Positions 1 through 9,224 of a DNA stretch of 64,000 nt are shown here, in pieces. The stretch comes from Actinotalea solisilvae (GTDB lineage: Bacteria > Actinomycetota > Actinomycetes > Actinomycetales > Cellulomonadaceae). The stretch lies in assembly GCF_016464425.1 (NCBI RefSeq), contig NZ_JADDKQ010000015.1:62001-126000 (forward strand), in the 5' to 3' direction. The number at the start of each line of letters is the position of its first letter. Within the stretch, counting starts at the first letter, position 1. Under the pieces are notes generated by a model. The model saw only the letters and a list, made by a program, of their open reading frames with translations, did not search any database and was not told the DNA's origin. The position numbers were made by a program, and so were the translations under genes.

Positions 1-1885
1 GCCAGATGTCCCGCAGGAACACCGGCTCGCCCTGCTCCGTGGTGCCGAGCGGCTCGTTCTCGAAGTCGAAGTCCATCGTCCCCGCGAGCGCGTAGGCGAT
101 GACCAGCGGCGGCGATGCGAGGTAGTTCATCTTCACGTCGGGGTTGATGCGGCCCTCGAAGTTCCGGTTGCCGGAGAGGACGGAGACGACCGACAGGTCG
201 TGCTCGTTGACGGCCTGCGAGACCTCGTCGGGCAGCGGGCCCGAGTTGCCGATGCACGTCGCGCAGCCGTACCCGACGAGGTGGAAGCCGAGCTTCTCGA
301 GGTAGGGCCACAGCCCCGCCTTCTCGTAGTAGTCGGTGACGACCTTGGAGCCCGGCGCCATCGACGTCTTGACCCACGGCTTGGCGGTCAGGCCGTGGGC
401 GACGGCGTTCTTCGCGAGCAGCGCGGCCGCGAGCATGACCGACGGGTTGGACGTGTTGGTGCACGACGTGATCGACGCGATGACGACGGCGCCGTGGTCG
501 AGCTCGGTCTCGGTGCCGTCGGCGAGCGTCACGGGCACGCGCTTGTGCGGGCGGCGCGCGCTGTCGCCGTGCGCGGGGTGGGTCGGCTTGTCGGAGCCGT
601 CCGCGTGCTCGCCGGCGGCGATGGGGTCGGACGCCGGGAACGTCTCGGCCACCGACTCGTCGAGGCCCGTGAAGGCCGCGCGGGCGGCGTCGTCGACGTA
701 GTCGAGGATGCTCGTCGCGAAGGACTCCTTGGCGTCCGTGAGCTCGATCCGGTCCTGCGGGCGCTTGGGCCCGGCGATCGACGGCACGACGGTCGAGAGG
801 TCCAGCTCGAGGTACTCGGAGAAGACCGGCTCGACCGACGGGTCGTGCCACAGGCCCTGCTCCTTGGCGTACGCCTCGACGAGCGCGACCTGGTCGTCGC
901 TGCGGCCCGTGAGCCGCAGGTAGTCGAGCGTGACGTCGTCGATCGGGAAGATCGCGCAGGTCGAGCCGAACTCCGGGCTCATGTTGCCGATCGTCGCGCG
1001 GTTCGCGAGCGGGACCTGGGCGACGCCGTCGCCGTAGAACTCGACGAACTTGCCCACGACGCCATGCTGGCGCAGCTGCTCGGTGATGGTCAGCACGACG
1101 TCGGTCGCGGTCACGCCGGGCGGGATGGCGCCCGAGAGCTTGAAGCCCACGACGCGCGGGATGAGCATCGACACGGGCTGGCCGAGCATCGCGGCCTCGG
1201 CCTCGATGCCGCCCACGCCCCAGCCGAGCACGCCGAGGCCGTTGACCATCGTCGTGTGCGAGTCGGTGCCCACGCACGTGTCGGGGTAGGCGCGCAGGAC
1301 GCCCCCGACCTCGCGCGTCATCACGACGCGGGCCAGGTACTCGATGTTGACCTGGTGCACGATGCCGGTGCCGGGCGGGACCACCTTGAAGTCGTCGAAC
1401 GCCGTCTGGCCCCAGCGCAGGAACTGGTAGCGCTCGAAGTTGCGCTGGTACTCGAGCTCGACGTTGCGCTCGAAGGCGTCGCGTCGCCCCGCGACGTCGA
1501 TCTGGACCGAGTGGTCGATGACGAGCTCGGCGGGCGCCAGGGGGTTGATGCGGGCCGGGTCGCCGCCCAGCTCGGCGACGGCCTCGCGCATCGTGGCGAG
1601 GTCGACGACGCACGGCACGCCCGTGAAGTCCTGCATGACCACGCGACCGGGCGTGAACTGGATCTCGGTGCTCGGCTCGGCCGCCGGGTCCCACGACGCG
1701 AACGCGCGCACGTGGTCGGCCGTGATGTTGGCGCCGTCCTCGGTGCGCAGGAGGTTCTCCGCGAGCACCTTGAGGCTGTACGGGAGGCGCTCGAGGCCCG
1801 GCACCGCCGCGAGGCGGTAGATCTCGTACGAGGCTCCCCCGACCTCCAGGGTGCCCTGGGACCCGAACGTGTCGACGCTGCTCAC
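1..1885 (-). CDS. acnA: Aconitate hydratase AcnA (3' end outside the window)
   Basis: Converts citrate to isocitrate in the TCA cycle with a [4Fe-4S] cluster. About 628 codons are visible of a family length near 900. The N-terminus ([14 protein letters not shown]) and the motifs [35 protein letters not shown] and [13 protein letters not shown] are readable; the cysteines of SCTNTSN and CATC correspond to the cluster ligands. The GTG start is chosen because AAGGAG sits 7 bases upstream and the product then begins as in IRP1/AcnA-type aconitases. The gene runs off the left edge before the C-terminal swivel domain. A 24-bp palindrome lies about 130 bp upstream and may be its operator. Confidence 0.97.
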   Translation of the reverse strand, partial: MSSVDTFGSQGTLEVGGASYEIYRLAAVPGLERLPYSLKVLAENLLRTEDGANITADHVRAFASWDPAAEPSTEIQFTPGRVVMQDFTGVPCVVDLATMREAVAELGGDPARINPLAPAELVIDHSVQIDVAGRRDAFERNVELEYQRNFERYQFLRWGQTAFDDFKVVPPGTGIVHQVNIEYLARVVMTREVGGVLRAYPDTCVGTDSHTTMVNGLGVLGWGVGGIEAEAAMLGQPVSMLIPRVVGFKLSGAIPPGVTATDVVLTITEQLRQHGVVGKFVEFYGDGVAQVPLANRATIGNMSPEFGSTCAIFPIDDVTLDYLRLTGRSDDQVALVEAYAKEQGLWHDPSVEPVFSEYLELDLSTVVPSIAGPKRPQDRIELTDAKESFATSILDYVDDAARAAFTGLDESVAETFPASDPIAAGEHADGSDKPTHPAHGDSARRPHKRVPVTLADGTETELDHGAVVIASITSCTNTSNPSVMLAAALLAKNAVAHGLTAKPWVKTSMAPGSKVVTDYYEKAGLWPYLEKLGFHLVGYGCATCIGNSGPLPDEVSQAVNEHDLSVVSVLSGNRNFEGRINPDVKMNYLASPPLVIAYALAGTMDFDFENEPLGTTEQGEPVFLRDIW

Positions 1886-2011
1886 GGTGCGCTCCTTCGT
1901 GGTTCTTCCCCCGCGGGACGGCGTTCGCCGGCAGGGGTTGCGGCGGGTCGTGGACCCGGCCGCGGACGTCCGCAGACCTCTCCGGGCAGGCTATCCGCCG
2001 TCGCGCCCGCG

Positions 2012-2035
2012 AGATATCTCGACATCAAGATATCT
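2012..2035. promoter_or_regulatory. Imperfect 24-bp palindrome upstream of acnA, candidate operator
   Basis: Two 11-base arms (left AGATATCTCGA, right TCAAGATATCT) flank a 2-base centre and pair with a single mismatch. The A/T-rich palindrome stands out in a GC-rich gap and lies between the end of the methyltransferase gene and the acnA start, which is where a repressor of acnA would bind. The regulator is not identifiable from the site alone. Confidence 0.5.
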
Positions 2036-2046
2036 TAGCGGTCGCC

Positions 2047-3444
2047 TCACGTCCGGTCGAGCACCGCCACGCACTCGACGTGGTGCGTCATCGGGAACAG
2101 GTCGAGCGCGCGCAGCCCGCCGAGCGCGTACCCGTGGTCGGCGAGGTAGGCCACGTCGCGCGCGAGCGCGGCGGGGTCGCACGCGACGTACACCACCCGC
2201 TCGGCGCCGAGCGCGGCGATGCGGCCGACGACGTCGCGTCCGGCGCCCACGCGCGGCGGGTCGAGCACCACGACGTCGGCGCGCGCGACGGCACCGGCCT
2301 CGAGCACCTCGGCGACGCCGCCCTCGTGCAGGTCGACCTGGGGGTGCTCGTGGACGTTGCGCCGCGCGTCCCGCACGGCCCGGGGGTCGCCCTCGACCGC
2401 CACGACGCGTCCGCGCTCGCCCACGACGTGCGCGAGCGGCAGGGTCAGGAGCCCCGCGCCCGAGTACAGGTCCACGACGGTCCCGCCGGCCCGCTCGCCG
2501 ACCGCGTCGACGACGGCGTTCGCGAGCACCGTCGGCGCCGAGCGGTGGACCTGCCAGAAGCCGTCGCCGGCGACGCGCCACGCGAGGTGGCGGCCCGCGA
2601 CCTCGGCACGCTCGCGCACCGCGGTGCGCGCGTTGGGGCGCCGGTCCGGCCCTTTGTCGCCCCACGGCACGCCGTCGACCAGCACGAGCGGGCGGTCGCC
2701 GCCGACCGGTGCGACCGCGGTGATCCGGGCGCCCGGGGGCCAGCGCCGGCTGAACAGGCCCAGCTCGCGCAGCGCACCCACGGCCAGGGGCATGTCCTCG
2801 AGCGCGGCGACGTCGTGCGAGCGCGTGCGGTGCATGCCGGCCCGGCCGTCGTGGTCGGCCACGAGCTCGATCCGGGTGCGCCAGCCCCAGCCGGGGGCGT
2901 CCCCCACGTCGTCGCCCGGGGCCGGCTCGACGACGACGTCCCGCTCGACGTGCGCGAGCCGGCGCAGCTGCTCGGCGACGACGTCGGCCTTCCACCGTCG
3001 CTGCGCGGGCAGCGCGACGTGCTGGAGGTCCGCGCCGCCGACGCCGCCCGGGCCGGCGTCGGGCCACGCGAGCGGGACCCGGTCGGGGCTCGCCTCGAGC
3101 ACCTCCACCGCGTCGGCGCGCCAGAAGCGCGCGCCCTCCCGCGCGTCCGTGAGCCGGGCCAGGACGCGCTCGCCGGGCAGCGAGTGCCGCACGAACACGA
3201 CGCGGCCCTCGTGCCGCGCGACGCAGATGCCACCGTGCGCGACGGCGCCGACCTCGAGCTCGACGACCTCGCCGTCGTGCTCGCCGGGCGCGGGGCCGCG
3301 GCGCGGCGCGGGACGGCCGGGACGCGAGGGTCGAGCGGCACCCTCGGGCGCCGCCGGCCGGGCCGGACGCGAGGGGCGCACCGGTCCGCCCGGGCGACCG
3401 CGGCGACGCCGGTCGGGACGGCCGCCGCCCTCGCCCGCGGTCAC
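2047..3444 (-). CDS. TRAM-domain class I RNA (uracil-5-)methyltransferase, TrmA/RumA family
   Basis: Predicted SAM-dependent methylation of uridine in rRNA or tRNA. After an Arg/Gly/Pro-rich basic N-terminus (about 60 residues) comes a TRAM-like beta domain (VVELEVGAVAHGGICVARHEG), then the methyltransferase core with SAM motif VVDLYSGAGLLTLPLA, the motif VVLDPPRVGAG and the catalytic-cysteine motif YVACDPAALARD. Only three cysteines are seen and none form the [4Fe-4S] set of RlmD, so this is a cluster-free member. The GTG start overlaps the permease stop as GTGA, implying translational coupling. It corresponds by position to M. tuberculosis Rv2689c. The exact target base is unknown. Confidence 0.88.
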   Translation of the reverse strand: MTAGEGGGRPDRRRRGRPGGPVRPSRPARPAAPEGAARPSRPGRPAPRRGPAPGEHDGEVVELEVGAVAHGGICVARHEGRVVFVRHSLPGERVLARLTDAREGARFWRADAVEVLEASPDRVPLAWPDAGPGGVGGADLQHVALPAQRRWKADVVAEQLRRLAHVERDVVVEPAPGDDVGDAPGWGWRTRIELVADHDGRAGMHRTRSHDVAALEDMPLAVGALRELGLFSRRWPPGARITAVAPVGGDRPLVLVDGVPWGDKGPDRRPNARTAVRERAEVAGRHLAWRVAGDGFWQVHRSAPTVLANAVVDAVGERAGGTVVDLYSGAGLLTLPLAHVVGERGRVVAVEGDPRAVRDARRNVHEHPQVDLHEGGVAEVLEAGAVARADVVVLDPPRVGAGRDVVGRIAALGAERVVYVACDPAALARDVAYLADHGYALGGLRALDLFPMTHHVECVAVLDRT

Positions 3445-5423
3445 GGCTTGCCCTTGAGCTGCGCCGCGGCCGCGACGGACGACTCGAGCTGCCACGGCAC
3501 GGACGCCACGACGACGCCCGGGGTAAAGAGCAGACGGCCCTTGAGGCGCAGCGCGCTCTGGTTGTGCAAGAGGTGCTCCCACCAGTGGCCCACGACGTAC
3601 TCGGGGATGTAGACGACGACGAGGTCCCGCGGGCTCTCCCGCCGGATGGACTTCACGTAGCCGAGGATCGGGCGGGTGATCTCGCGGAAGGGCGAGTCCA
3701 GCACCTTGAGGGCGACGGGCAGCTCGAGCCGCTCCCACTGCTCGCGCATCGCCTCGACGTCCTGCGGGTCGACGCTCACCGTGACGGCCTCGAGCACCGA
3801 GGGGCGCGACGCCCGCGCGTAGGCGATCGCGCGCATCGTGGGCTTGTGCAGCCGCGAGACGAGGACGATGGCGTGCACGCGGCTCGGCAGCGCGCGCGCC
3901 GCGGCCGGGTCGTCGCCGAGCGCCAGCTCCTCGTGCACGGCGTCGTAGTGCCGCCGGATCGCCTGCATGAGGGCGTAGACGACGGCCATGGCGAGGATCG
4001 CGATCCAGGCGCCGCGCGTGAACTTGGTGATGAGCACGACGACGAGCACGGTGCCGGTGAGGGCGAGCCCGATGGCGTTGATGGTGCGCGAGCGGACCAT
4101 GCGCACGCGGGCCCGCGCGTCGTGCTCGGTGCGCAGCTCCCGGTTCCAGTGCCGCACCATGCCGAGCTGGCTCAGGGTGAACGAGACGAACACGCCGACG
4201 ATGTACAGCTGGATGAGCCGCGTGACCTGCGCGTCGAACGCCCAGATGAGGACGATGGCGCCCGCGGCCAGCGTGAGGATGCCGTTGGAGAAGGCCAGGC
4301 GGTCCCCGCGCGTGTGCAGCTGGCGCGGCAGGAACCCGTCGCGCGCGAGGATCGAGCCGAGCACGGGGAAGCCGTTGAACGCCGTGTTCGCCGCGAGCAC
4401 GAGGATGAGGCCCGTCACGGCGGCGATGAAGACGATCACCGGCGTCATCCCGGCGAACACCGTCTCCGACAGCTGGACGATCACGGGGTGCTGGACGTAC
4501 TCCTCGCCCACGGGCACGCCGTCGCGCAGCAGCTGCTCGGCCGGGAACTCGACGTAGTGCACCTCGGTCGCCCGCGCGAGCAGCAGGATCGACATGATGA
4601 AGAACGTCGACAGGCAGCCCAGCATGAGGAGCGTCGTGGCGGCGTTGCGGCTCTTCGGCTTCCGGAACGCCGGCACGCCGTTGCTGATCGCCTCGACGCC
4701 GGTGAGCGCCGCGCTGCCGGACGCGAACGCCCGCAGGACGAGCAGCGCCCCGCCCAGGCCCATGAGGCCCTGCTCGTACCCCGACTCGGCGAGCACCTCG
4801 AGCTCGGAGGTCTCGGCCAGCGGCAGCGTCCCGGCGAAGAAGCGCACGGCACCGACGACGGCGATCGCGCCGAGCGCGGCCATGAACAGGTAGGTCGGGA
4901 TCGCGAACGCGGTCCCCGACTCCTTCACGCCACGCAGGTTGATGAGCGCGAGCAGGAGCACGACGGCCACCGCGACGATCACCTCGTGGCCGCGCAGCGC
5001 CGGGATGGCCGACGCCGCGTACTGGGCGCCCGAGGAGATGGACACCGCCACCGTGAGCACGTAGTCGACGAGCAGCGCGCTCGCGACGGAGACGCCCGCG
5101 CGCGGCCCGAGGTTGACCGTCGCGACCTCGTAGTCGCCGCCGCCCGAGGGGTAGGCGTGGACGTTCTGCCGGTACGACGTCACGACCACGACGAGCACGA
5201 GCACGACGGCGAGGCCGACCCACGGCGACAGCAGGGTCGCGCCGAGGCCCGCGATCGCGAGCGTCAGCAGGATCTCGTCGGGGGCGTACGCGACGGACGA
5301 CAGCGCGTCCGACGCGAACACCGGCAGCGCGATGCGCTTCGGCAGGAGGGTGTGGCCGAGCCGGTCGCTGCGGACCGGCCGTCCGAGCAACAGTCGCTTT
5401 GCGGCATCCGCGACATCCGACAC
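3441..5423 (-). CDS. APC-superfamily permease next to TrkA genes (Rv2690c-like)
   Basis: A 660-residue membrane protein with about twelve hydrophobic segments, starting with the APC signature FASDALSSVAYAPDEIL and followed by a soluble C-terminal domain of about 150 residues (from IVLVSRLHKPTMRAIAYARA). Members are predicted amino acid or cation permeases; the substrate cannot be read from sequence. Its divergent neighbours are two TrkA/RCK proteins, as in the Rv2690c-ceoB-ceoC locus, suggesting a link to potassium or amino acid uptake. The GTG start is supported by a TAGCAT hexamer 8 bases upstream (leaderless); the open frame continues further upstream but would run through the divergent promoter and gene. 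Confidence 0.85.
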   Translation of the reverse strand: MSDVADAAKRLLLGRPVRSDRLGHTLLPKRIALPVFASDALSSVAYAPDEILLTLAIAGLGATLLSPWVGLAVVLVLVVVVTSYRQNVHAYPSGGGDYEVATVNLGPRAGVSVASALLVDYVLTVAVSISSGAQYAASAIPALRGHEVIVAVAVVLLLALINLRGVKESGTAFAIPTYLFMAALGAIAVVGAVRFFAGTLPLAETSELEVLAESGYEQGLMGLGGALLVLRAFASGSAALTGVEAISNGVPAFRKPKSRNAATTLLMLGCLSTFFIMSILLLARATEVHYVEFPAEQLLRDGVPVGEEYVQHPVIVQLSETVFAGMTPVIVFIAAVTGLILVLAANTAFNGFPVLGSILARDGFLPRQLHTRGDRLAFSNGILTLAAGAIVLIWAFDAQVTRLIQLYIVGVFVSFTLSQLGMVRHWNRELRTEHDARARVRMVRSRTINAIGLALTGTVLVVVLITKFTRGAWIAILAMAVVYALMQAIRRHYDAVHEELALGDDPAAARALPSRVHAIVLVSRLHKPTMRAIAYARASRPSVLEAVTVSVDPQDVEAMREQWERLELPVALKVLDSPFREITRPILGYVKSIRRESPRDLVVVYIPEYVVGHWWEHLLHNQSALRLKGRLLFTPGVVVASVPWQLESSVAAAAQLKGKP

Positions 5424-5431
5424 GAGGCACC

Positions 5432-5437
5432 ATGCTA
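5432..5437 (-). promoter_or_regulatory. -10 hexamer TAGCAT for the APC permease (leaderless)
   Basis: TAGCAT ends 8 bases before the GTG start of the permease, so transcription would begin at or next to the start codon. No Shine-Dalgarno sequence is seen. Confidence 0.55.
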
Positions 5438-5473
5438 GGCCCCGCCCACGACACCGACGCGCGCACGAGGCTG

Positions 5474-5479
5474 TAGCGT
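5474..5479 (+). promoter_or_regulatory. -10 hexamer TAGCGT for the first trkA gene (leaderless)
   Basis: TAGCGT ends 8 bases before the GTG start of the first TrkA-family gene. It forms a compact divergent pair with the permease promoter inside a 64-base gap. Confidence 0.55.
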
Positions 5480-5487
5480 CAGCCCCT

Positions 5488-6153
5488 GTGCACTTCGTCA
5501 TCATGGGCTGCGGCCGGGTCGGTGCGACCCTCGCCCAGTCGCTCGAGGGACGCGGCCACTCCGTCGCCGTGATCGACCAGAACCCGGACGCGTTCCGGCG
5601 GCTGGACCAGGGCTTCTCGGGCAAGCGGGTCACGGGCCTCGGCTTCGACCGCCAGACGCTCGTCCAGGCCGGCGTCGAGGACGCCTACGCGTTCGCGGCC
5701 GTCTCGGACGGCGACAACTCGAACATCCTCGCGGCGCGCGTCGTGCGCGAGACCTACGGGGTCGGCAACGTCGTGGCGCGGATCTACGACCCCCACCGGG
5801 CGGAGATCTACCAGCGCCTCGGCATCCCGACCGTCGCGACGGTCCGCTGGACCGCCGACCAGGTGCTGCGCCGCATGCTCCCGATGGGCGCGACGGACGA
5901 GTACCGCGACGCGTCCGGCCAGGTGCTCATGGCCCAGATGGACGTCCACCCCGGCTGGGTGGGGCGCCCGCTCACGCAGCTCGAGGCCGCGACCGGCGCG
6001 CGCATCGCCTACCTCACCCGGTACGGCGACGGCGTGCTGCCCGGGCCCACCTCGGTGCTCCAGGAGAACGACGTCGTCCACGTGCTCGTCATGGCCACCG
6101 ACCTCGCCAAGGTCGAGCGGACCCTGACGCGCGTTCCCCCGGAGGTGGAGTGA
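5488..6153 (+). CDS. ceoB: TrkA-family potassium uptake protein, first copy (CeoB-like)
   Basis: Peripheral cytosolic regulator of K+ uptake that binds NAD(H) or nucleotides. It has 221 residues: an RCK_N Rossmann domain with the glycine motif MGCGRVG at the N-terminus and an acidic ribose-binding residue in AVIDQNPDAF, then an RCK_C domain (from about residue 140, HPGWVGRPLTQLEAATGARI). The start is the GTG of the sequence reading VHFVIMGCG; an upstream extension would overlap the divergent permease. Its stop overlaps the next trkA gene by one base (TGATG), so the two are co-translated and probably work together, as CeoB and CeoC do in mycobacteria. Confidence 0.92.
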   Translation: MHFVIMGCGRVGATLAQSLEGRGHSVAVIDQNPDAFRRLDQGFSGKRVTGLGFDRQTLVQAGVEDAYAFAAVSDGDNSNILAARVVRETYGVGNVVARIYDPHRAEIYQRLGIPTVATVRWTADQVLRRMLPMGATDEYRDASGQVLMAQMDVHPGWVGRPLTQLEAATGARIAYLTRYGDGVLPGPTSVLQENDVVHVLVMATDLAKVERTLTRVPPEVE

Positions 6154-6827
6154 TGAGGGTCGTCATCGCCGGTGCCGGCTCGGTCGGCCGGTCCATCGCG
6201 ACCGAGCTCATCGCGGCCGAGCACGAGGTCACGCTCATCGACAAGCAGCCGTCGGCGATGCGTGTCGCGTCCGTGGCGGACGCCGAGTGGCTGCTCGCCG
6301 ACGCGTGCGAGCTGTCGACGCTCACGCAGGCGAAGGCCGACGAGTGCGACGTCATCGTCGCCGCGACCGGTGACGACAAGGTCAACCTCGTCGTGTCCCT
6401 GCTCGCCAAGACCGAGTACGGGGTGCCCCGCACGGTCGCGCGTGTCAACAACCCGAAGAACGAGTGGATGTTCGACGAGGCGTGGGGTGTCGACGTCGCC
6501 GTCTCGACGCCGCGCATCATGACCGCGATGGTCGAGGAGGCCGTCGCCGTCGGCGACCTCGTCAAGATCTTCACGTTCCACCAGTCGGGCGCCGACATCC
6601 TCGAGGTCACGCTGCCCGAGGAGTCGCCGCTCGTCGGCGTGCGCGTCGGTCAGGTCGTCTGGCCGCCCGACACGGTCCTGGCCGCCGTCGTGCGCGGCAC
6701 GACGCCGATCGCCCCGAGCCCCGACGACACGCTCGAGGCCCGCGACGAGCTGCTCATCGTGGCGGGGTCGGACGCGGACCTGGACGAGCTCCACGCGCTC
6801 CTGGTGAGCCGACCAGAAGCCACGTGA
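6153..6827 (+). CDS. ceoC: TrkA-family potassium uptake protein, second copy (CeoC-like)
   Basis: A 224-residue paralogue of the preceding protein: RCK_N with GAGSVGRSIATEL and DKQPSAMRV, then RCK_C with ESPLVGVRVGQVVWPPDTVL and DTLEARDELLIVAGSDADL. The ATG start is set by GGAGG 7 bases upstream and overlaps the previous stop. A Trk membrane subunit is not present in the window, so the partner channel is either elsewhere or the adjacent APC permease (inference). Its last 74 bases overlap the convergent DUF3159 gene, an unusually long antisense overlap. Confidence 0.92.
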   Translation: MRVVIAGAGSVGRSIATELIAAEHEVTLIDKQPSAMRVASVADAEWLLADACELSTLTQAKADECDVIVAATGDDKVNLVVSLLAKTEYGVPRTVARVNNPKNEWMFDEAWGVDVAVSTPRIMTAMVEEAVAVGDLVKIFTFHQSGADILEVTLPEESPLVGVRVGQVVWPPDTVLAAVVRGTTPIAPSPDDTLEARDELLIVAGSDADLDELHALLVSRPEAT

Positions 6828-7518
6828 CCCACAGGGCGAGCGCGAACAGCGGCACGCCCATGACGAGCTTGGCCGTCCCGAGCCAGCCGACCGCGTCGGT
6901 CCCCTGGAGGTAGAGCGGGACCTGGACGGCGAGGCGCGCGCCGAAGAGCGCGACCCACAGCCACGTGGCCCAGACGTACCGGCGCCGCAGCGGGGCCGCG
7001 TCGGGGTCCGTCCGCCACGACATGTCCTGGCCCCGCACGAGGCTCACGACGACGCCGACGGCCGGCCACCGCGCGAGGATCGAGACGAGCGCGCCCAGGC
7101 ACCAGGCGACGTTGACCCACAGGCCCCACGCGAAGTAGTCCTCCGCGTCGCCCGTGCGCCAGGCCCAGAAGACGCCGATCGCGACGCCGATCGCGCCCGA
7201 GAACGCCTGGGTCGCGGGCGTGCGCTGCACGAGCCGCACGACGACGGCGACCGCGGTGAGCGCGAGGGCCGCGACGAGCGCCGGCACGAGCTCGCGGGTC
7301 GCCACGAACACCACGACGAACACGAGCGCGGGCAGCGTCGACTCGACGAGGCCGCGGACCCCGCCGACGGCGGCGCTGAAGGAGAAGTCGTCCTCTCCGA
7401 GCACGCGCACGCCCCGGGCAGGCTGCTGCGCGGGTCCGCCCACCGCGGCGTCGTCCACCGCGGCGCCGTCGACCGCAGGGTCGTCGAGCGCGGGGTCGTG
7501 CGCGGGGTGGTCACTCAC
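6754..7518 (-). CDS. DUF3159 integral membrane protein (Rv2693c-like)
   Basis: A 254-residue protein of unknown function with an Asp/Ala-rich cytosolic N-terminus (about 45 residues) and about five or six hydrophobic segments, including PALVFVVVFVATRELVPAL and AFSGAIGVAIGVFWAWRTG. The family is actinobacterial and sits in this same order beside an OB-fold protein. The GTG start overlaps the end of the upstream OB-fold gene by 8 bases. The 3' end overlaps ceoC in the opposite direction. Confidence 0.85.
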   Translation of the reverse strand: MSDHPAHDPALDDPAVDGAAVDDAAVGGPAQQPARGVRVLGEDDFSFSAAVGGVRGLVESTLPALVFVVVFVATRELVPALVAALALTAVAVVVRLVQRTPATQAFSGAIGVAIGVFWAWRTGDAEDYFAWGLWVNVAWCLGALVSILARWPAVGVVVSLVRGQDMSWRTDPDAAPLRRRYVWATWLWVALFGARLAVQVPLYLQGTDAVGWLGTAKLVMGVPLFALALWVTWLLVGSPGARGARPGPRPTPPR

Positions 7519-7921
7519 CGGGACGCGGGACGAGCTCGTAGCGCGGGTTGAACATGGTCCGTCGACCGGACTGCACGCACACCAGGCCCTCGACCCGCAC
7601 GCGACGCCCGGGCTCGACGCCCGCGATGCTGCGGCGGCCGAGCCACACGAGCTGGATGCTGCCGCTGCCGTCGTAGAGCTCGGCCTCGAGCGCGGGCACG
7701 GTGGTGCGCGGTCGCAGCGTCACGCTGCGCAGCACGCCCGAGACCTGCGCGCGGCGCCGGTCCTCGAGCTCGTCGACCGCGGAGCAGCCGCGCCGCAGCG
7801 TCTCCTTGCGCTCCTCGACGGCCTCGATCTCGGCCTGGGAGGCCACGAGGCCCCGCAGCGCGCTCCGCAGCCGCCCGGCGCCCTCGGCGGGGCGCGGACG
7901 GGTGGGACGGTCGACGACCAT
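7511..7921 (-). CDS. OB-fold nucleic-acid-binding protein (Rv2694c-like)
   Basis: A 136-residue protein. The N-terminal 50 residues are predicted helical (ALRGLVASQAEIEAVEER), and the rest reads as an OB-fold anticodon-binding/RecG-wedge-like domain (AQVSGVLRSVTLRP, ELYDGSGSIQLVWLGRR, GRRVRVEGLV). The nucleic-acid target is unknown. The ATG start shares one base with the DUF3710 stop (TGATG), so it is chosen over further upstream in-frame codons that lie inside DUF3710. It is part of a tightly packed leftward operon dut-DUF3710-OB-DUF3159. Confidence 0.82.
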   Translation of the reverse strand: MVVDRPTRPRPAEGAGRLRSALRGLVASQAEIEAVEERKETLRRGCSAVDELEDRRRAQVSGVLRSVTLRPRTTVPALEAELYDGSGSIQLVWLGRRSIAGVEPGRRVRVEGLVCVQSGRRTMFNPRYELVPRPGE

Positions 7922-8634
7922 CAGTGCACCTCGGTGATCTCGGGGCCGCGGGTCAGGGGGTCGAGCGGGGGTGCCGTCACGGCCCCGGGGACGGTGGGCA
8001 GCACGGGCGAGCGCTGGCCGGGCATGGACAGCGGCAGCAGGTCGCGCGGCACGCGCGGCTCCGAGCCGCGCACGACGACGACGTCGGCGAACACGTCCTC
8101 GAGGTCGGTCGCCTCCTGGGGCTCGACCGCGGCGCGGCCCGTGACGACGCCGCGCAGGAACCAGCGCGGACCGTCGTGGCCGATGAAGCGCGCCGGCCGG
8201 TGACCCGTACGGCCCTCGGCCGTGCGGACCGGCAGCCGTGCGAGCAGCTCGCGGCCGAACGGCCCGGGGACGTCGTCGGCCGAGCCACCCTGCTTCGCGA
8301 CGGACTCGGCGATCTCGGCGCGGATGTCGTCCCACACGCCCTCGGTGCGCGGGGCGGCGAAGACCTGGAGCTGGAGCGCCGAGCCGCGCAGCGACACGGC
8401 CGCGGCGCTGACGATCTTCGAGGTCTTCTCGATCTCCATGCGCAGCTCCATGCCGTCGCGCCCGGGCAGCCAGAGCGCGCCGAGGTCGATCCGGCGGCCG
8501 CGCTCGGCGACCTCGCTCACGTCCCAGGGCCCGCGCTCGCGGGTGGTCGCTCCCCCGGCGTCGACCGGGGCGTCGAGGTCGTCGGCGACCTCCGGCTCCA
8601 CGTCGGACCGCTTGCCCCGCCGGAACACACCCAC
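7921..8634 (-). CDS. DUF3710 protein (Rv2696c-like)
   Basis: A 237-residue actinobacterial protein of unknown function. The start MGVFRRGKRSD is typical of the family and GGAGG lies 8 bases upstream of that GTG, so it is preferred over an ATG five codons upstream and a GTG fourteen codons upstream. The conserved body includes RIDLGALWLPGRDGMELRM, LQVFAAPRTEGVWDDIRAEI and GPRWFLRGVVTGRAA. No catalytic motif or membrane segment is visible. It is coupled to the following OB-fold gene by a one-base overlap. Confidence 0.84.
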   Translation of the reverse strand: MGVFRRGKRSDVEPEVADDLDAPVDAGGATTRERGPWDVSEVAERGRRIDLGALWLPGRDGMELRMEIEKTSKIVSAAAVSLRGSALQLQVFAAPRTEGVWDDIRAEIAESVAKQGGSADDVPGPFGRELLARLPVRTAEGRTGHRPARFIGHDGPRWFLRGVVTGRAAVEPQEATDLEDVFADVVVVRGSEPRVPRDLLPLSMPGQRSPVLPTVPGAVTAPPLDPLTRGPEITEVH

Positions 8635-8698
8635 GCGAACTGCCTCCATCTGACCGAGTGCTGTCACCTCCGACACTAGACGCCGGACGCGGCGGCTC

Positions 8699-9187
8699 CT
8701 ACTCGGCGGCTACGCCGTCCGCGGACGCCGCGCGGTGCCCGCCGGTCGAGCCGAACCCGTTCGCGCCGCGGTGCGACCCGGGCAGGCGCTCGGCGCGCAC
8801 GAACCGCGCGCGGCCGACGCGCTGCACGACGAGCTGTGCGATCCGGTCGCCGCGGTGCAGGCGCACGGGTGTGGTCGCGTCCGTGTTGAGCAGCGTCACC
8901 TGGATCTCGCCGCGGTAGCCGGCGTCGACGGTGCCCGGCGCGTTGACGATCGTCACCCCGTGGTCGCGCGCGAGCCCCGAGCGCGGGTGGACGAAGGCCG
9001 CCCAGCCGTCGGGCAGCGCGATGCTCACGCCGGTCGGCACGGTCGCCCGGCCGAGGGGCGGCAGCTCGACGTCGACGCGCGCCACGAGGTCCGCGCCCGC
9101 GTCACCCGGATGGGCGTAGGCCGGCTCGGGAAGGTCCGGGTCGAGCATCACGAGCAGCACCTCGACGGCGCCCTGCTGAGGGTCCAC
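8699..9187 (-). CDS. dut: dUTP diphosphatase (dUTPase)
   Basis: Hydrolyses dUTP to dUMP and PPi, keeping uracil out of DNA and feeding dTMP synthesis. All five trimeric dUTPase motifs are in order: HPGDAGADL, PRSGLARDHGV, GTVDAGYRGEIQV, RGDRIAQLV and the C-terminal RGANGFGSTGG that closes over the active site. Length is 162 residues from the chosen GTG, which has TAGGGT 8 bases upstream. It is first in a leftward group with DUF3710, the OB-fold protein and DUF3159, and divergent from DUF3093. Confidence 0.96.
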   Translation of the reverse strand: MDPQQGAVEVLLVMLDPDLPEPAYAHPGDAGADLVARVDVELPPLGRATVPTGVSIALPDGWAAFVHPRSGLARDHGVTIVNAPGTVDAGYRGEIQVTLLNTDATTPVRLHRGDRIAQLVVQRVGRARFVRAERLPGSHRGANGFGSTGGHRAASADGVAAE

Positions 9188-9195
9188 GGCGCCCG

Positions 9196-9201
9196 ACCCT
9201 A
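9196..9201 (-). promoter_or_regulatory. -10 hexamer TAGGGT for dut (leaderless)
   Basis: TAGGGT ends 8 bases before the GTG start of dut, placing the transcript start on the start codon. It supports the chosen start over the upstream in-frame ATG inside the divergent region. Confidence 0.55.
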
Positions 9202-9224
9202 GCGCGGCCTGGGAGGATGGGGGC

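Noticed and set aside
2047..5466. A single 1139-codon open frame on the minus strand covering two genes
   Set aside because: The 5' two thirds are a shadow of the APC permease in another frame; the real gene starts at the GTG overlapping the permease stop.
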